Shown here: in pieces, positions 1 to 11,099 of the stretch
Layout of the letters: each line of letters begins with the position of its first letter
Position numbering within the stretch: position 1 is the stretch's first letter
Source of the DNA: Sclerodactyla briareus
Taxonomy: Eukaryota > Echinodermata > Holothuroidea > Dendrochirotida > Sclerodactylidae
Direction: 5' to 3'
Assembly: GCA_026419785.1 (NCBI GenBank)
Contig: JAODTK010001477.1
Location: forward strand, 558,001-622,000
DNA length: 64,000 nucleotides
Position numbers and translations under genes: made by a program
The notes under the pieces: generated by a model
What the model was told of the DNA's origin: nothing
The model's database searches: none
What the model saw: the letters and a program-made list of their open reading frames with translations, nothing else

Positions 1-700
1 GCAGCTGTCTAATAAGGAGACAGGACTCCATTGGCTTTGGTGTTGGTATTGTAAACCGGAGTCAGATTCGAGAGAAACGGGGAAATTTGAAAGAAAACAT
101 TGATAATTTGCCAATTTAGCTTGTTAATACGATAACTTAACCCCACGTGGATGGATTGAGTTCATGCTTGGTATGGGGCTGGATTCGGGGGAAACTGTGA
201 AAATGTGATAATTTGGCCAAACATACTGAGCTGTTGTGTGAAAGGACATAGCCATTATGTGAAGAATGCCCAAATGTACTCCTCATATAACAGCCATTAC
301 ATTCATTCAAATTTCAAATAATGGTGATATTTGTTAAAGGGTGGACAATGCATAGCTCTACCACATGGTACCCAAAGTGTTCTTATTGATCATAACAGTG
401 TGATGGTCATTCAGTGACCGACCAATGTTACTTTTTCATGGGGTGGGTGGGTGTTTAGGAGAATTTGACTGCGTCATATGGGGGTCATTTTGAGTCACAA
501 CATAGTTAAGTTTATCTGCAACGAAGTATTTGCATTTGTGTGTTGAGATACAGCACCATTGAACCTGATCTCCCTAGTGGGAGGCTTGATGCTCTCATCG
601 CTATGCTCAGCCCCCACACTTAGGATATAGAAGAGGTTGTGCCCTCCTTAGAAGGGTGCCATTTCAAATGGGCCCTCAAGGAATTCCCGCGTCAAATTGT
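1..700. other. Unique non-coding stretch
   Basis: I see no convincing gene, repeat array or RNA here. Reading frames on both strands are short. Confidence 0.5.
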
Positions 701-716
701 TGTCATTGTCATCTCA

Positions 717-990
717 AACCTGCAAACGGCCATCACTTGGGTATTTAACTGTTCTACCAGGCTTGCAATCCAGAACCACCATGTAACATAAATTTCTATC
801 TGCAACAGTCAATTGGGTGACAGCAACGCCATACCGCACCGGCTCCCACCGATGATCAATGGTGACTCCATCACCAGTCCTATGACAAGGGCACCGCCAA
901 GTCATCGTCAGCCAGAGGGGGCGCAACACCTTGCGTGTCGCGCTCGAAAACCTTCACCTCCAGCGAGCAACCCCAACTCAAGGAACAATT
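717..990 (-). CDS. Possible exon of an unrecognised gene
   Basis: Two adjacent open minus-strand segments look coding but are in different frames. The first (about 990-880) reads through EVKVFERDTQGVAPPLADDD and is preceded by a Cys-rich CNCSLSWGC stretch. The second (about 889-717) contains YGVAVTQLTVADRN and LDCKPGRTVKYPSDGRLQ. The second ends at CAG|GTTTGA, a usable splice donor at 716-715. The alternation of hydrophobic and charged residues with paired cysteines suggests a secreted or extracellular beta-rich domain, but I do not recognise the family. The frame change between the halves may be an indel, as in the F-box gene of this window, or the halves may be unrelated. Confidence that it is coding is low to moderate; no function is assigned. 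Confidence 0.3.
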
Positions 991-1009
991 GCATGGCAAG
1001 GTGAGGCTC

Positions 1010-1836
1010 CTAGTGTGACTTCTTGTTTGTGAAATGAAGAATGACCTTCCAGCAACGATTAAAAAACTGAAAGAATCCAGGTTACAAATCAGAGAAAGAT
1101 CAGTCTAGGTTGGTGGTCGGATCTGAGACATCTTTTGGTGACTTGCCTCTGTGGCCCAATGAAGTGAATGGACAGATCACAATGGCTCATCAAGGAATGT
1201 GATTGTGATTGTTTTGACAGGACATTTTGAGATAAACCTGACATGATTGGATATTTTTTCATCATGAGTCTTTTCCAAAAGTTGCAGAATTCCTAATGAT
1301 ATAATATTTCTGTGAAGGATTTTAGAACGACCCCAAAAACATGACGGTTAATGTGAATTACAAATCATGGGAATATTACACACCAATTTTGCTCAGCCAG
1401 TATGTGCAGCATTAAGTTGCATGCTAGGTGCCCAAACCTAGCAGCTGGGTAGAACGGGACATTGAGGTGAACTCGATTCCACGAAGGCGCCAAGAAAATT
1501 GACTGATCGGAACAGGAATCAAAATTCACAACCCTGACCAGCAGCCCCATGCTCCGGCTCTTGAAAGATGTGACATAGGGAGGGGGGAGGGGAAACAGTC
1601 CTAGCAAATGATTTCCTCGAAAAAATGTTAATGAAATGTTTAGATCCCTGCAGATGGCCAAGAATCCACCACCAGATTGTAACATTTTCCTGCATGTACC
1701 TTCCTGAATTGCCCATTTTTGATTCCTTGCTCGGGAATCTATGCAGTCATGGCCACCGTGCGTTGTTGTGTGTGACAACACCTTGGCGCCACGATATCTA
1801 ACGTCGCAAAATGGTTATTTCTAGTTAAAATAGTAT
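1010..1836. other. Non-coding stretch
   Basis: It holds a 138-codon minus-strand frame (1365-1781) with no recognisable domain and unnatural composition, which I take as chance. Nothing else was seen. Confidence 0.45.
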
Positions 1837-1839
1837 GTG

Positions 1840-2520
1840 GGTTGCACATATGGGGGGATGACCCCTATTGTTTTGGGTGCCCGATTTCAAGTTCATTCAA
1901 GCGTCACGAGAGGCAAAGTTCAAAAAGCTGGTCAGCCGATATCTGACGAACGTATCTATGGAGTCAAATTCAAATGGGTATGGGGTAGCTGTATGCGTGG
2001 AGGATTGAACCCTATTGTTTTGGTGTCAGGTCAAGGTCATTGGAGGTCACCACAGGAAATGATCATTATTTCGGCACAACGAACATTTTGGAGGACTGTC
2101 AGATTGGAAAGTTTTGTGCGTCTGGGTGGGTGAAATAATCTGGTGACCGACTTCGACCTCATTTGACCTTTTGAGCTCATTTCCCTTTCACCTGGTGGGT
2201 GATTTTGCATGCCTTTTTTGTGTGGCCAGCTGCGTCTTGTCAAGAACCAAACAAAAAAAGTCAATGACACTACCATACTACGATACTCATAGCACAAGCT
2301 TTATCAATGAATGTGGAAGTTCAGACAGCTAAAACACTGCCTGTGGATAAATTTGCATTTTGACATCTGCTCGTCAGCATGATATCTAATGAATGCAATA
2401 TCTATCAAGTTTGCAAATTAAGTGTGTGGCTGTACACATGAGGAGTATTTAAACCCTATTGTTTTGGTATCAGTCCAGGTCACATAGGACAATCCTTATC
2501 TCTGCAAAAATTCATTGTAC
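1840..2520. repeat. Imperfect direct repeats around CCCTATTGTTTTGG
   Basis: The word CCCTATTGTTTTGG recurs near 1863, 2011 and 2455, each time after a GGRGGATT-like lead and twice before a CAGGTCA-type tail. The spacings (about 150 and 440 bp) are unequal, so this is a degenerate tandem or dispersed repeat, not a clean array. Confidence 0.4.
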
Positions 2521-2639
2521 AGAGTAGAACAGCATATAGCCAACCAAACAATATGTCCCCCAGTGAAGACGGTACAAATTCTGAATTGAATTGTCAAAAT
2601 TTATTGTTATTCCTGATACGCTTGAGTATTGACTAGCAC

Positions 2640-4265
2640 CAAATATTCCACCAGGATACAGTAACAATTTTGAATTTTATTTTTTCATTTTATTATTATT
2701 CCTGATATGTTTTGAGTATTGGACTAGCACCAGTGGACCAGCCTATATGTACCCAACTCCTGATCAGTAGTAGTGATGCTACGGGTTGGTGGCAATTTTT
2801 GGTTCATTTGCCCGCAAAACCCGCCACCCCCCCCCCCACCCCCCCACTAGGTTTCATAGGCAGCTTATGAAAATTGCAAATGTCCTATTTGAGCGGCATC
2901 CTCTGCATTTATTGACAAATTCCTATTGCAAGGCAGAAGCGCCTCTTTTCGTGCGTATACTTCCTCTCATTATGTGTACTTCTGAACACCAAGTGTTTTG
3001 TTTCCCCCCTTCATGAAATCTGGGTTGCTTCCCCCCCCCCCCTCCCCCCTCCCAATTGCAAATATTTCCTCCCAGTCAGGGTTGGACTTTGACACATCAA
3101 AACCGGTTTTGACACAAAGCGGTTTAACCAGGTTTAAACTGGGCAAAACTATGTTTAAAAAACACAAACCGGTCAAACCCTATTTGCCAATTTGTAGTGG
3201 TACTCCTCCAGTAACAGGCTAAATGTATAGGCCTACAGTAGGCTATAAGATTTGAAGCTAACTAGACTAAGGCCTAGGTTAAGAGTGCATTTATAGAGTG
3301 AAATACTAGCTTACATTAACACAATTTTGGTAGAAAAAGAATGAATGAAAATTTTTCCATAACAGTTCATTTCTCCTCCACATCATAAGGTAAATTTACT
3401 TTAATTCATAGGGTGGCTGGGAGTAGGTGGTGGGTGCTTGAAATACACACAATGGCTATCTATAAGAGCAAATCATTCATTTGGTTGCTTTTCCCTTGGT
3501 CTTCACAATCCTTATGCAATCAGAAAGTCCGCTGATTCCTATCCTGTGGTCCTGGGACCACATGGATTTGGGCCCATTCAATTGGTGTTTGTCAAGTTAC
3601 AATTTTGTACTGTGTCTTGTATGCCAGCAAGTAATATTCACTGTTTGAGTTATCTGGCCTACCGACTACTGGGGGCTGATCCTCCTCCGGAGTGTCTGTA
3701 AAACTCATCCACCAACCCACCACAACATGTATACTATACACGCCACCTTGGTTGTTGCCCTTTTTCATTATGGAATCCTTTAATGGGGTGACAAAACGCT
3801 CATTTATATTGCACAGAAAAAGTTCGACCAGTTTTGACCATTTTTTAGGGGTTAAACCTGCTGGTTTAAACCAGGTTTATAAACCGGTTTAAAAACCGTA
3901 AAGCGGTTTCAAACCACCTCGGTTTGAACCGGCCACTCCGCCCCCGTGGGGACAGTACAATTCTTGAATTGTCCTTTATTATTATTCCTGATATGTTTGA
4001 ATATTGAACTACCACCAGTGACACCTAGATGTACCATAAACCCCCCCCTCCTGATCAGTCAGTGGTGTTTGCGAACGAGTGGGTGGTAATTTTTTTGTCT
4101 TGCAAGCCCCCCCCCCCCGGTTTTTCATCGGTCAGCTTAATGAAATGAAAAATGGGCCCTATTTGAAGCCTGCGTCATTGCATTTATTGACAAATTCCCT
4201 AATTGCAAGGCAGAAACGCCTCTTGCGTTTCTTCCTCTCATTTAAGTGTTATATTTTAAAATTTA
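2640..4265. repeat. Direct duplication flanking a small element
   Basis: The segment at about 2,690-2,965 and the segment at about 3,965-4,255 are diverged direct copies. Both run through ATTATTATTCCTGATATGTTT, CACCAGTG, a C-tract, the word GCATTTATTGACAAATTCC, and GCAAGGCAGAA followed by CGCCTCTT. The intervening 1 kb holds an inverted-repeat element at 3,082-3,937. The duplication may be a tandem copy into which the element inserted, or two copies of a dispersed repeat. Confidence 0.6.
3082..3937. mobile_element. Small inverted-repeat element with GGTTTAAACC-rich ends
   Basis: Both ends are packed with AACCGG, GGTTTAAACC and AAAGCGGTTT words in inverted arrangement: near 3,095-3,150 on the left and 3,850-3,935 on the right. 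The right end on the minus strand begins GGCCGGTTCAAACC, and the left begins GGGTTGGACTTTGAC. No coding capacity was seen inside. It resembles a MITE, but exact termini and a target duplication could not be fixed. Confidence 0.4.
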
Positions 4266-7200
4266 ACATTTACTTCCAGTGGCAGTTTCTCAAGGAAGGT
4301 ACAAAAATGGGATTAGTAACCATTGATATCAATGGGGGGGTGCGAGGAGGGGGGAAACAAAATGGCAATTTTCCATAGGCCTATAATATTTACTCGAGGG
4401 GGGACACTGCCCAAGTGTTGCTTGGACATTAATGAAAACGGTGATGTGATCTTCAAATTTCCTTTTGACTAGTAGTTATTAAAGCAGAAATGCACACCAG
4501 GAAAGGTCTTGAATTCAATGAACACGATGGCTGGTCCACAATCCTCTTCAACTTATGCCTGCATTGTGTGTGGTTATACTATAATAAGCCCTTTGTTTGG
4601 CTGGTCAACATTGGTCCGGCCCAATCCCCAAAAGGATTTAATCTCTTAAGTTGTGTGTGTGAGGATTGTGAGCCGGTAAAACACACAACTTTGACTGCCT
4701 GGCAGACATTCAGTGTGGGAATGGTAACTTGCCACTGGCAATGCCGGAGAATGAGGTGTGATCCAAGATTCTCTGTGGCACCAAGTCTTAACTGATTATC
4801 TGATGTTTACTTTAAAGTTATACTTCTATCTAAGACACTTCCAGGATGTGAAATACTTGAAGCAGGACTGAAATAATGCGGTATATTACTGTCATTACTA
4901 TTTATAGACGAGCCAGAATGAGGGGATAACTGTGTGTGGTCGAAAGCAGTGAGAGGGTGGTGAGTTGGGGGAAGAAGCAAGGGTCAGGAAGCTTCTGAAA
5001 GTGGGAAGGGAAGCATTTGTGGAATTTTTCACTATTGAGCAAAAAGGTGAGGGCATACCACTGTAACACCTGGAGAAAGAATGGGTAGGGGTTTGAGTCT
5101 AGAAAATATCTCCCTTCGTCCCCGTGCCTATCTATCTGGCTGTTGACATCACATGATGTGACTATTGGAAAAATGGGTGCCGGGATAATCACATTTTGAA
5201 TGAACAATTGGCCAGACGTCTTACGGATCAAACATTAAATGAGCCCACATAATTCAGAAAGTCTCAACATGGCTAATAATATATATATTATTAATAACAT
5301 ATCCCTATGGAGTTTTTCATTTCGTTGGAATAATCCAAGACCAAGGGATACGTGAATTTGTGGTCTTTGGTTTTTCAACCAAAGATTATCACGAATAGCA
5401 GCAGCCCTTAAGATCCCTTTCTCCACAATGGCCAAACGGGGGGCTAACCGGTACTGCAGAAGTAACCGGCCATGTTCCAGACATGTTTCATACTCTGACT
5501 GGGTGGAGCATTAGCGCCTAATCCTAGTGCACTACGCTTCAGTGAGGAATTATGGGTGGGAGACTATCAAAATTAAGGTAGCTAGGGGGATCCGTAGGTT
5601 ACAGTACATGTCGTGTCGATAGTGCCATTGCGTTGCTCATCCGGGACATCAAGGAAGGCATTTTTTCTGAGCTAGGAAATCTGAAGTGAATTTGCTCATC
5701 TGGGTGCTTCATTGCAGATCAGTTGAAGCTTGAGTGCCATTTTCTCCATGCAGGCCCCGTGTGAAAAAAAATGTGTCTATATACGCAATAAAAGATGGAT
5801 TCAAAGCGCTGTGAGAAAGGCATCTTTTTCTCAAAGTCGGCCATAAAAATGATGGCATAGCTGGGAGCCATTCTGCTTGCTCCCATTGCCATACCACTGT
5901 CGGCAAATGTTCCCCCATTAACAAATACAAAATGGTTGTGGGTAATTACAAACTGAACGCCGGCTTACAAAATCGCTAACAAAATCATTGGAGGAACCCT
6001 TCTTCTCTAGAAAACTGCAAAGAAAGAATCAGTCTGCATAGTATCTAGTTGTGGTATTGTCATGCAGCCAGATATGTTTGTTATGAGAGGTGCTGCGGCT
6101 GGAGTGGCCATATACCCCACCAATGTAGGAGGGAAATATGTGATTTGAAAGCCTCGTGAAAAGTTTGACCCAAAAGAAATGCCAATAAGAATTTGATGAA
6201 CTGGTTAAAATGGCTATTGATAAGTATTTAAAACAGTTATGCACTGTAACTTGCTGGACCCACCCCTTGTACCCCCAGACAAGGTGCGTCCTCGCACTTT
6301 TAAGGTGGGTCAACAAAATGATGCTCAGTCACTTTTGTGCCTGGACATAATGAAAATTGGTGCACCCACAGTCACTTTAAAAAACCAGAGACTACTTGCT
6401 GTACGAATTGAAAAGATTTACTGGCAATGACTTACCTCTCAGTCACATTATGTGATTAATGACATATGGTTACAATGACCGAATGTGAGGACACCATGCT
6501 ATTGGGACACTGAAGTACCCACAATGAATCACCTTGATCCAGGGGTAGTGGAGGATGAATTGACCAATATAGGCTGTATGCAGAATGCACTTATCTTTCC
6601 CCACACATCTACTCCCAAAAAGGGAGATGTTTTTTTTTTCTCAATTGTTGATGATGTTGGTCGTCCGATTCAAAGAACTGCCACTTCATTCAATCTATCT
6701 TGCTTGACCACACCAGTTACGTATGAGTGCATAAATTTTGGCTGGAAGTTCTTCATCATTTAGCCTTGCCGTGCCATGCCTGCAGCTGCCGACTCAGTGT
6801 TCCGGTCGCTAGTGCTGTCCCACTGACATGGAAAACGTTGGACCTCACTGTTATGAATCCTAACTTACCTTCTATCTCAAGATACACTTCTTACCAGGTC
6901 TATTCTTCAGTTAGTTTACTTACAATTGCCTCAAATGACGTTTTGACCTTTGTCAAAAGAACAAGCATCTCTTTCGGTTCGTAAATATTGCAGGTGATTG
7001 GGTCGGTTTGTGCCAAGTTGTGGTTTCAGTTGGCAAACCACACATCTTGCAAGGTTTAATATAGCTAATCATCCTGGTGATGATGCCACGATCCGAAAAA
7101 AAGGCAAAGGAATCACTACGCAGAGGTGCATTCTTGTTTGGTTGTCGCCACCACCAAGCATTGGGTTTATTGAATTCTTTGTAATGACATGTAATTGTAA

Positions 7201-7390
7201 CTGATTATTTTCACAGCTCAACCGCAGTGGAAGCGACAGCTAAACATTGAGTAGGAAAAACTCATCCCGAACTGAAGGGGTAAGTGCACAATCAGCAAAC
7301 TAACAACGTTGAATGAAACGGTGTCTTGCTGAATACTTCCTTACATATATGTAAAGGGGCTAGCAACTAACATGGAATCACTGGTCCTGA
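4266..7390. other. Long unique stretch without a recognised gene
   Basis: Several frames of 60-109 codons occur on both strands (for example 4490-4795 plus and 4902-5231 minus), but none shows a domain, motif or plausible splice context. I see no tandem repeat or transposon end. Confidence 0.4.
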
Positions 7391-7576
7391 TCAGAGATGT
7401 GGCTGCTCAGTGTCCATGATTTGATGGAGTTCCTCGCCACACCCTGGACAACTAAGAACTTTTGCGCAGAAGCTTCCTGATCCATGCTGAACCCCCGATT
7501 CGATGTTGTACTTAACTTGGCGCGTTTCCATGACCACATGGAAAGGAGGGAGCTCCAGGTGTGTGGGGGGTTGTCC
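7391..7576 (-). CDS. Coding-like fragment with a CPGCG motif, unrecognised
   Basis: A minus-strand frame open for 61 codons ends at a TGA (7393-7391). It reads HVVMETRQVKYNIESG and then CAKVLSCPGCGEELHQIMD. The C-x5-C-x2-C arrangement looks like part of a small zinc-binding site. It starts after a proline run with no clear initiation codon. It may be a fragment of a decayed DNA transposon or a host exon. I do not recognise it. Confidence 0.22.
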   Translation of the reverse strand, partial: GQPPTHLELPPFHVVMETRQVKYNIESGVQHGSGSFCAKVLSCPGCGEELHQIMDTEQPHL

Positions 7577-7694
7577 CTGCTACTTTTCCACATTGGCGTT
7601 AGATTAGTTTCTTTTCAGAACAACCTTGAAATGAGATAGACTTAATGTTCCATGTTTTTTTAATGAGGATTTTCCTTCCGTTCCATGCCTGTAA

Positions 7695-7877
7695 CCTCCG
7701 CCAAATGTTTCAACTCCCCCATCGGTCCTATCCTCGTCATCATCGAGCAACTCTTCCCAGTACCACCAATCAGAGGCATCCAAGCAGCGTAAGGCTCAAC
7801 TCCTGTAGGAGAATCGAGAAATTGCGAGAGATCAAGAAATGCATGAACAAGCCAAGCAATCTGGTGATTGCACTTGA
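7695..7877 (+). pseudogene. Coding-like fragment: serine run then charged helix
   Basis: The plus-strand frame from 7695 to a TGA at 7875-7877 encodes a proline and serine stretch (PPSVLSSSSSSNSSQ), then a charged helical segment (SEASKQRKAQLL, stop, ENREIARDQEMHEQAKQ). One in-frame TAG lies at about 7806. Such a serine linker before a Lys/Glu-rich helix is common near the C-terminus of Myb/SANT-type proteins, including transposon-derived ones, but no diagnostic domain is visible. Low confidence. Confidence 0.22.
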
Positions 7878-8639
7878 CTCTTCTTGTGCGTTTGTTTTTG
7901 TTGTGTGACCAATTTTCATCTAGCCTTGTGACTGAATATTCCCTTGCTGTGTGTCTACTGATACCATCACCACTGTACTACAATTCTCTGCCTTATGCTG
8001 TATGGCAAAGAAAGGTATCATAATAGCCTGGCAATAATTCCGGGCAAACTCCCAAAACTTACCACTGTAATGGGCCAAAGCTTGACTGTGAAAAAAGACA
8101 CCATTTTCAGGATGCTCACTAGAACTTGCGTCTCTTTTAAAGCTCTGGTGTGGCCTGACCTGAGTTTTTGTGGTGATAGGGTAATATTGAACAGTCCTGA
8201 TAAATATATGGCGTGATTTGACAGAGGATAGTCATGGCATCCACAAAGGTTCTAGGAAAATAAACTGGCAGAAAGAAGCCATCCCCATTTTTGAAGTCAT
8301 TGCTAGTAACTTCCAACTCCAAGCTGAGATTCTGGAAAATATTGCAAAATAGCTTCTCAAAAGTTTATGGAACCTTTGCACCAGTGTCGCACCGGTCCTG
8401 GTAAACAACTCGATATCCTTCACTTTCATCAGACAACACTCCCCACCTAACGTGGGATGGGCGGGGGGCGTCGAGAATCCTCAGAAGCCTGCTAGAGATG
8501 CGGTTGATAAAGAATCCTGGTCACGACACAAACGATAGATCCTTTGATGAGAGGGACACGAATAACACTGACCAGAATAAGGTGCGTGTGATGATATTGC
8601 TAGGAGAGTGAGTGAGAGAGATGGGTGTGATGTATATCT

Positions 8640-8850
8640 CAGCCTATCCTTCTCAACTAAGATACACGAGGTTATACTGAGGAGAGGGGCGTGGAATGAA
8701 TGCTGAATAGAACCAAGTGAGTTGATGAGACATGCTGGAAGGAAGGGAAGTCGAGGGGTGTGGTGTGATAGGCTTCTCAACTAAGATACACGAGGTGAAG
8801 GGCGGGGGAACAGCAGAAAAACTGAGGCAGGGTGGGGAATGAATGCGGAC
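8640..8850. repeat. Tandem repeat of about 125-140 bp, interrupted by an element
   Basis: The phrase TTCTCAACTAAGATACACGA occurs near 8,650 and 8,773, and GGAATGAATGC occurs near 8,692 and 8,836. A further partial unit (AACCAAGTGAGT followed by GGGAAGGGA and TGTGGTGTAATA) lies at 11,024-11,090, on the far side of the long-inverted-repeat element. The array therefore predates the insertion. Confidence 0.6.
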
Positions 8851-8853
8851 TAC

Positions 8854-11016
8854 TATGGCACAGAAAGGGAATTTATTATCAGGAAAAATATTATTCTCTA
8901 TCGCTAAAACTATGCCAAATCAAGAAATATTGCTGATTGTGGAAATATTTATCACATGGAAAATATTGTTCTCCTCAAGAATAATTCGGAAGCACAGAAT
9001 ATGTTTCGATTGAAAAATTGTTCATAAAAGAAATCAGTTTCCCGATTGAAAAGATATATGTGGATATATTCCTTTGCAACCAGTAATTGTTTTGCAACAA
9101 ATATACGTTATCAACAAAAATTTGTTTTTGCTAAGAAACAATTATGTTAGCAAAAGTTATTTATTTTTCCAGTGGAATATGGTGCAAGGAAAATAATTAT
9201 ATTGTTTAAAAAAATTGTAGACCAAAACATATTTCCGTGTCAGACATTGTCCATTACACAAAAAACTTTCCGAACAACGAATATGGTAAGATACTAGAAA
9301 AATATGAAACCAAAAAATATATGTTGGCTACAATTATTTGTTTGCAACAGAACAATCATTTGCTGCCAAAATAGTTTGCAACGTAAAAATATATATCATC
9401 AACTGCCTCCATGGACAGCGTTGCTTCTAATCGGGGTGGGGCTAGTACGTGGGCCATGAGTGCACCTTAATCTACTGTAACTGTACTGAGGTACCTGAGG
9501 GTGGGGGGGGAGGCATTCTGTCTACTTGCAACCGCGGCTTCCCACTTTTCGTTCTATGTGGATACCGATTTCGAGGGCTGATATAGCAAGATACTGATTA
9601 TGAGGAAATCAAACATCAACGGGAACTCTGTTTTATTGTGGTTTTCATATGATGATTGCATACTTGGTAGAACTGAGGGGTCCCGAATAGACCGAATGAC
9701 ATGCATCGCAGTATTCCGTTCCCTTGGAGTTGTCGTCGTAATTGTGGGAAAGTTGGAACACCGATGAACGGAGGCATGCTCGCGTATTTTTTTTTTTCAG
9801 GATAATTGAGGGCCAGTGCTATAGAATGTCACTTTTAGGCGATATTATTGAAACTGATATTCCCGGTACATAATTGCCCTATTTTCCCCCCCCCTGTTCA
9901 ACGGCGACTAGCACTGTGGCAACTTCGCGGACTTTAAAGCCATTTACTTCACTCCTAACTTGGTTTTCCGAGCACATGTGCACTTCCAGGGACAACAGTT
10001 TGCATTCAACCATCCACCGGAAACCCTGCTGGCCCCCGCATCGCGGCGGTTTTTTCGGTACAGTGTGATGCTGCTGCGTGTTTCAAATACACTAAAGGAC
10101 TAACCACTAATTTTCGCATCAGTTCGATCAATAGTTCTCGGATAATTAGAGCGCAGTAAGCAATCAGTGAGAGGCCATTAGGACATGAGGATTGCAAACC
10201 TTGTCGCACGGCACCTAGCCGAATGCTCCTCCAACACTCCCAGTAAGTGTTCCCATCAACTGTTACTAAACTAATACTAGGCCGAGTGGGATTAAGCAGG
10301 AGCTGGCATCCTGTGACAGCCGTCGACGAGAGAGGGGGAAAATGCAAGACTTTTGTCATCCAGGGATCTGGGTCCTCAGTTGAGGCAAGCACTACAAGGT
10401 ACAAGGCCTAGTAGTATAGATGGTCGCCTCGCACACATCACTTCAAGTGGTGCAAGGCAGCATGGCGTAATGCGCGGCCAGTGGAAACGATGAAACACTG
10501 AAACGACTGAACTTAGACTACGTTGATAATATATATTTTTCGTTGGTAATATAATTATGATAGAGCAAACAAATTTCCGTTGCCAAAAGATATTTTGTTG
10601 CAAAAATATCAGGGTTGCAAAGACTGTGTTAATAATATTTTTCACGTTGATCATATAATTGTGAAGAGAGCAATAAAATTTCATTGCAAAAGAATATATG
10701 TTGTTTTGCGAACATATTAGGTTGTTGAAACAATTATTTTTTGCAACTGAAATATATCTACTATACTTTATCATTGGAAACGTATTCTTTTATTAATAAT
10801 TTCTCCCATCGAAACATATTATGAGCTTCTGAAATATTTTTTCAGGGGAACAGTTATTTTCCATTTGAACAAATTTCAAAAAGTAGAAATATATCGATTT
10901 GGCAAATGAAATTTCTTGAAATTTGAAATGAGGATGAAATTTCTGCTCATAGCATTATTTTAACAATTAGATAGACAATATTTCTTCCTGATATATATCC
11001 CTTTCTCGCGCCCATA
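8854..11016. mobile_element. Long-terminal-inverted-repeat (foldback-like) DNA element
   Basis: About 500 bp of AT-rich DNA at 8,854-9,400 is matched in inverted orientation at about 10,510-11,016. Matching words include AGAAAGGGA, ATCAGGA, AATATGTTTCG, ATAAAAGAA and TAATTGTTT, in the same order. Within each arm short words such as TTGCAACAAA recur. The GC-richer core (9,400-10,510) has no convincing coding frame. The direct repeat GACTAC borders both ends (8,848-8,853 and 11,018-11,023), a candidate 6-bp target duplication. Long arms with internal subrepeats are typical of foldback-type elements; the superfamily is not identifiable here. Confidence 0.6.
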
Positions 11017-11099
11017 AGACTACAACCAAGTGAGTGATGATGGCATCCATGGTAGAGGGAAGGGAGGGATGTGGTGTAATAAGGGCCCGGTAAAATAAG

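Noticed and set aside
1365-1781. 138-codon minus frame
   Set aside because: Overlapping frames are equally open and no motif is seen; treated as chance.
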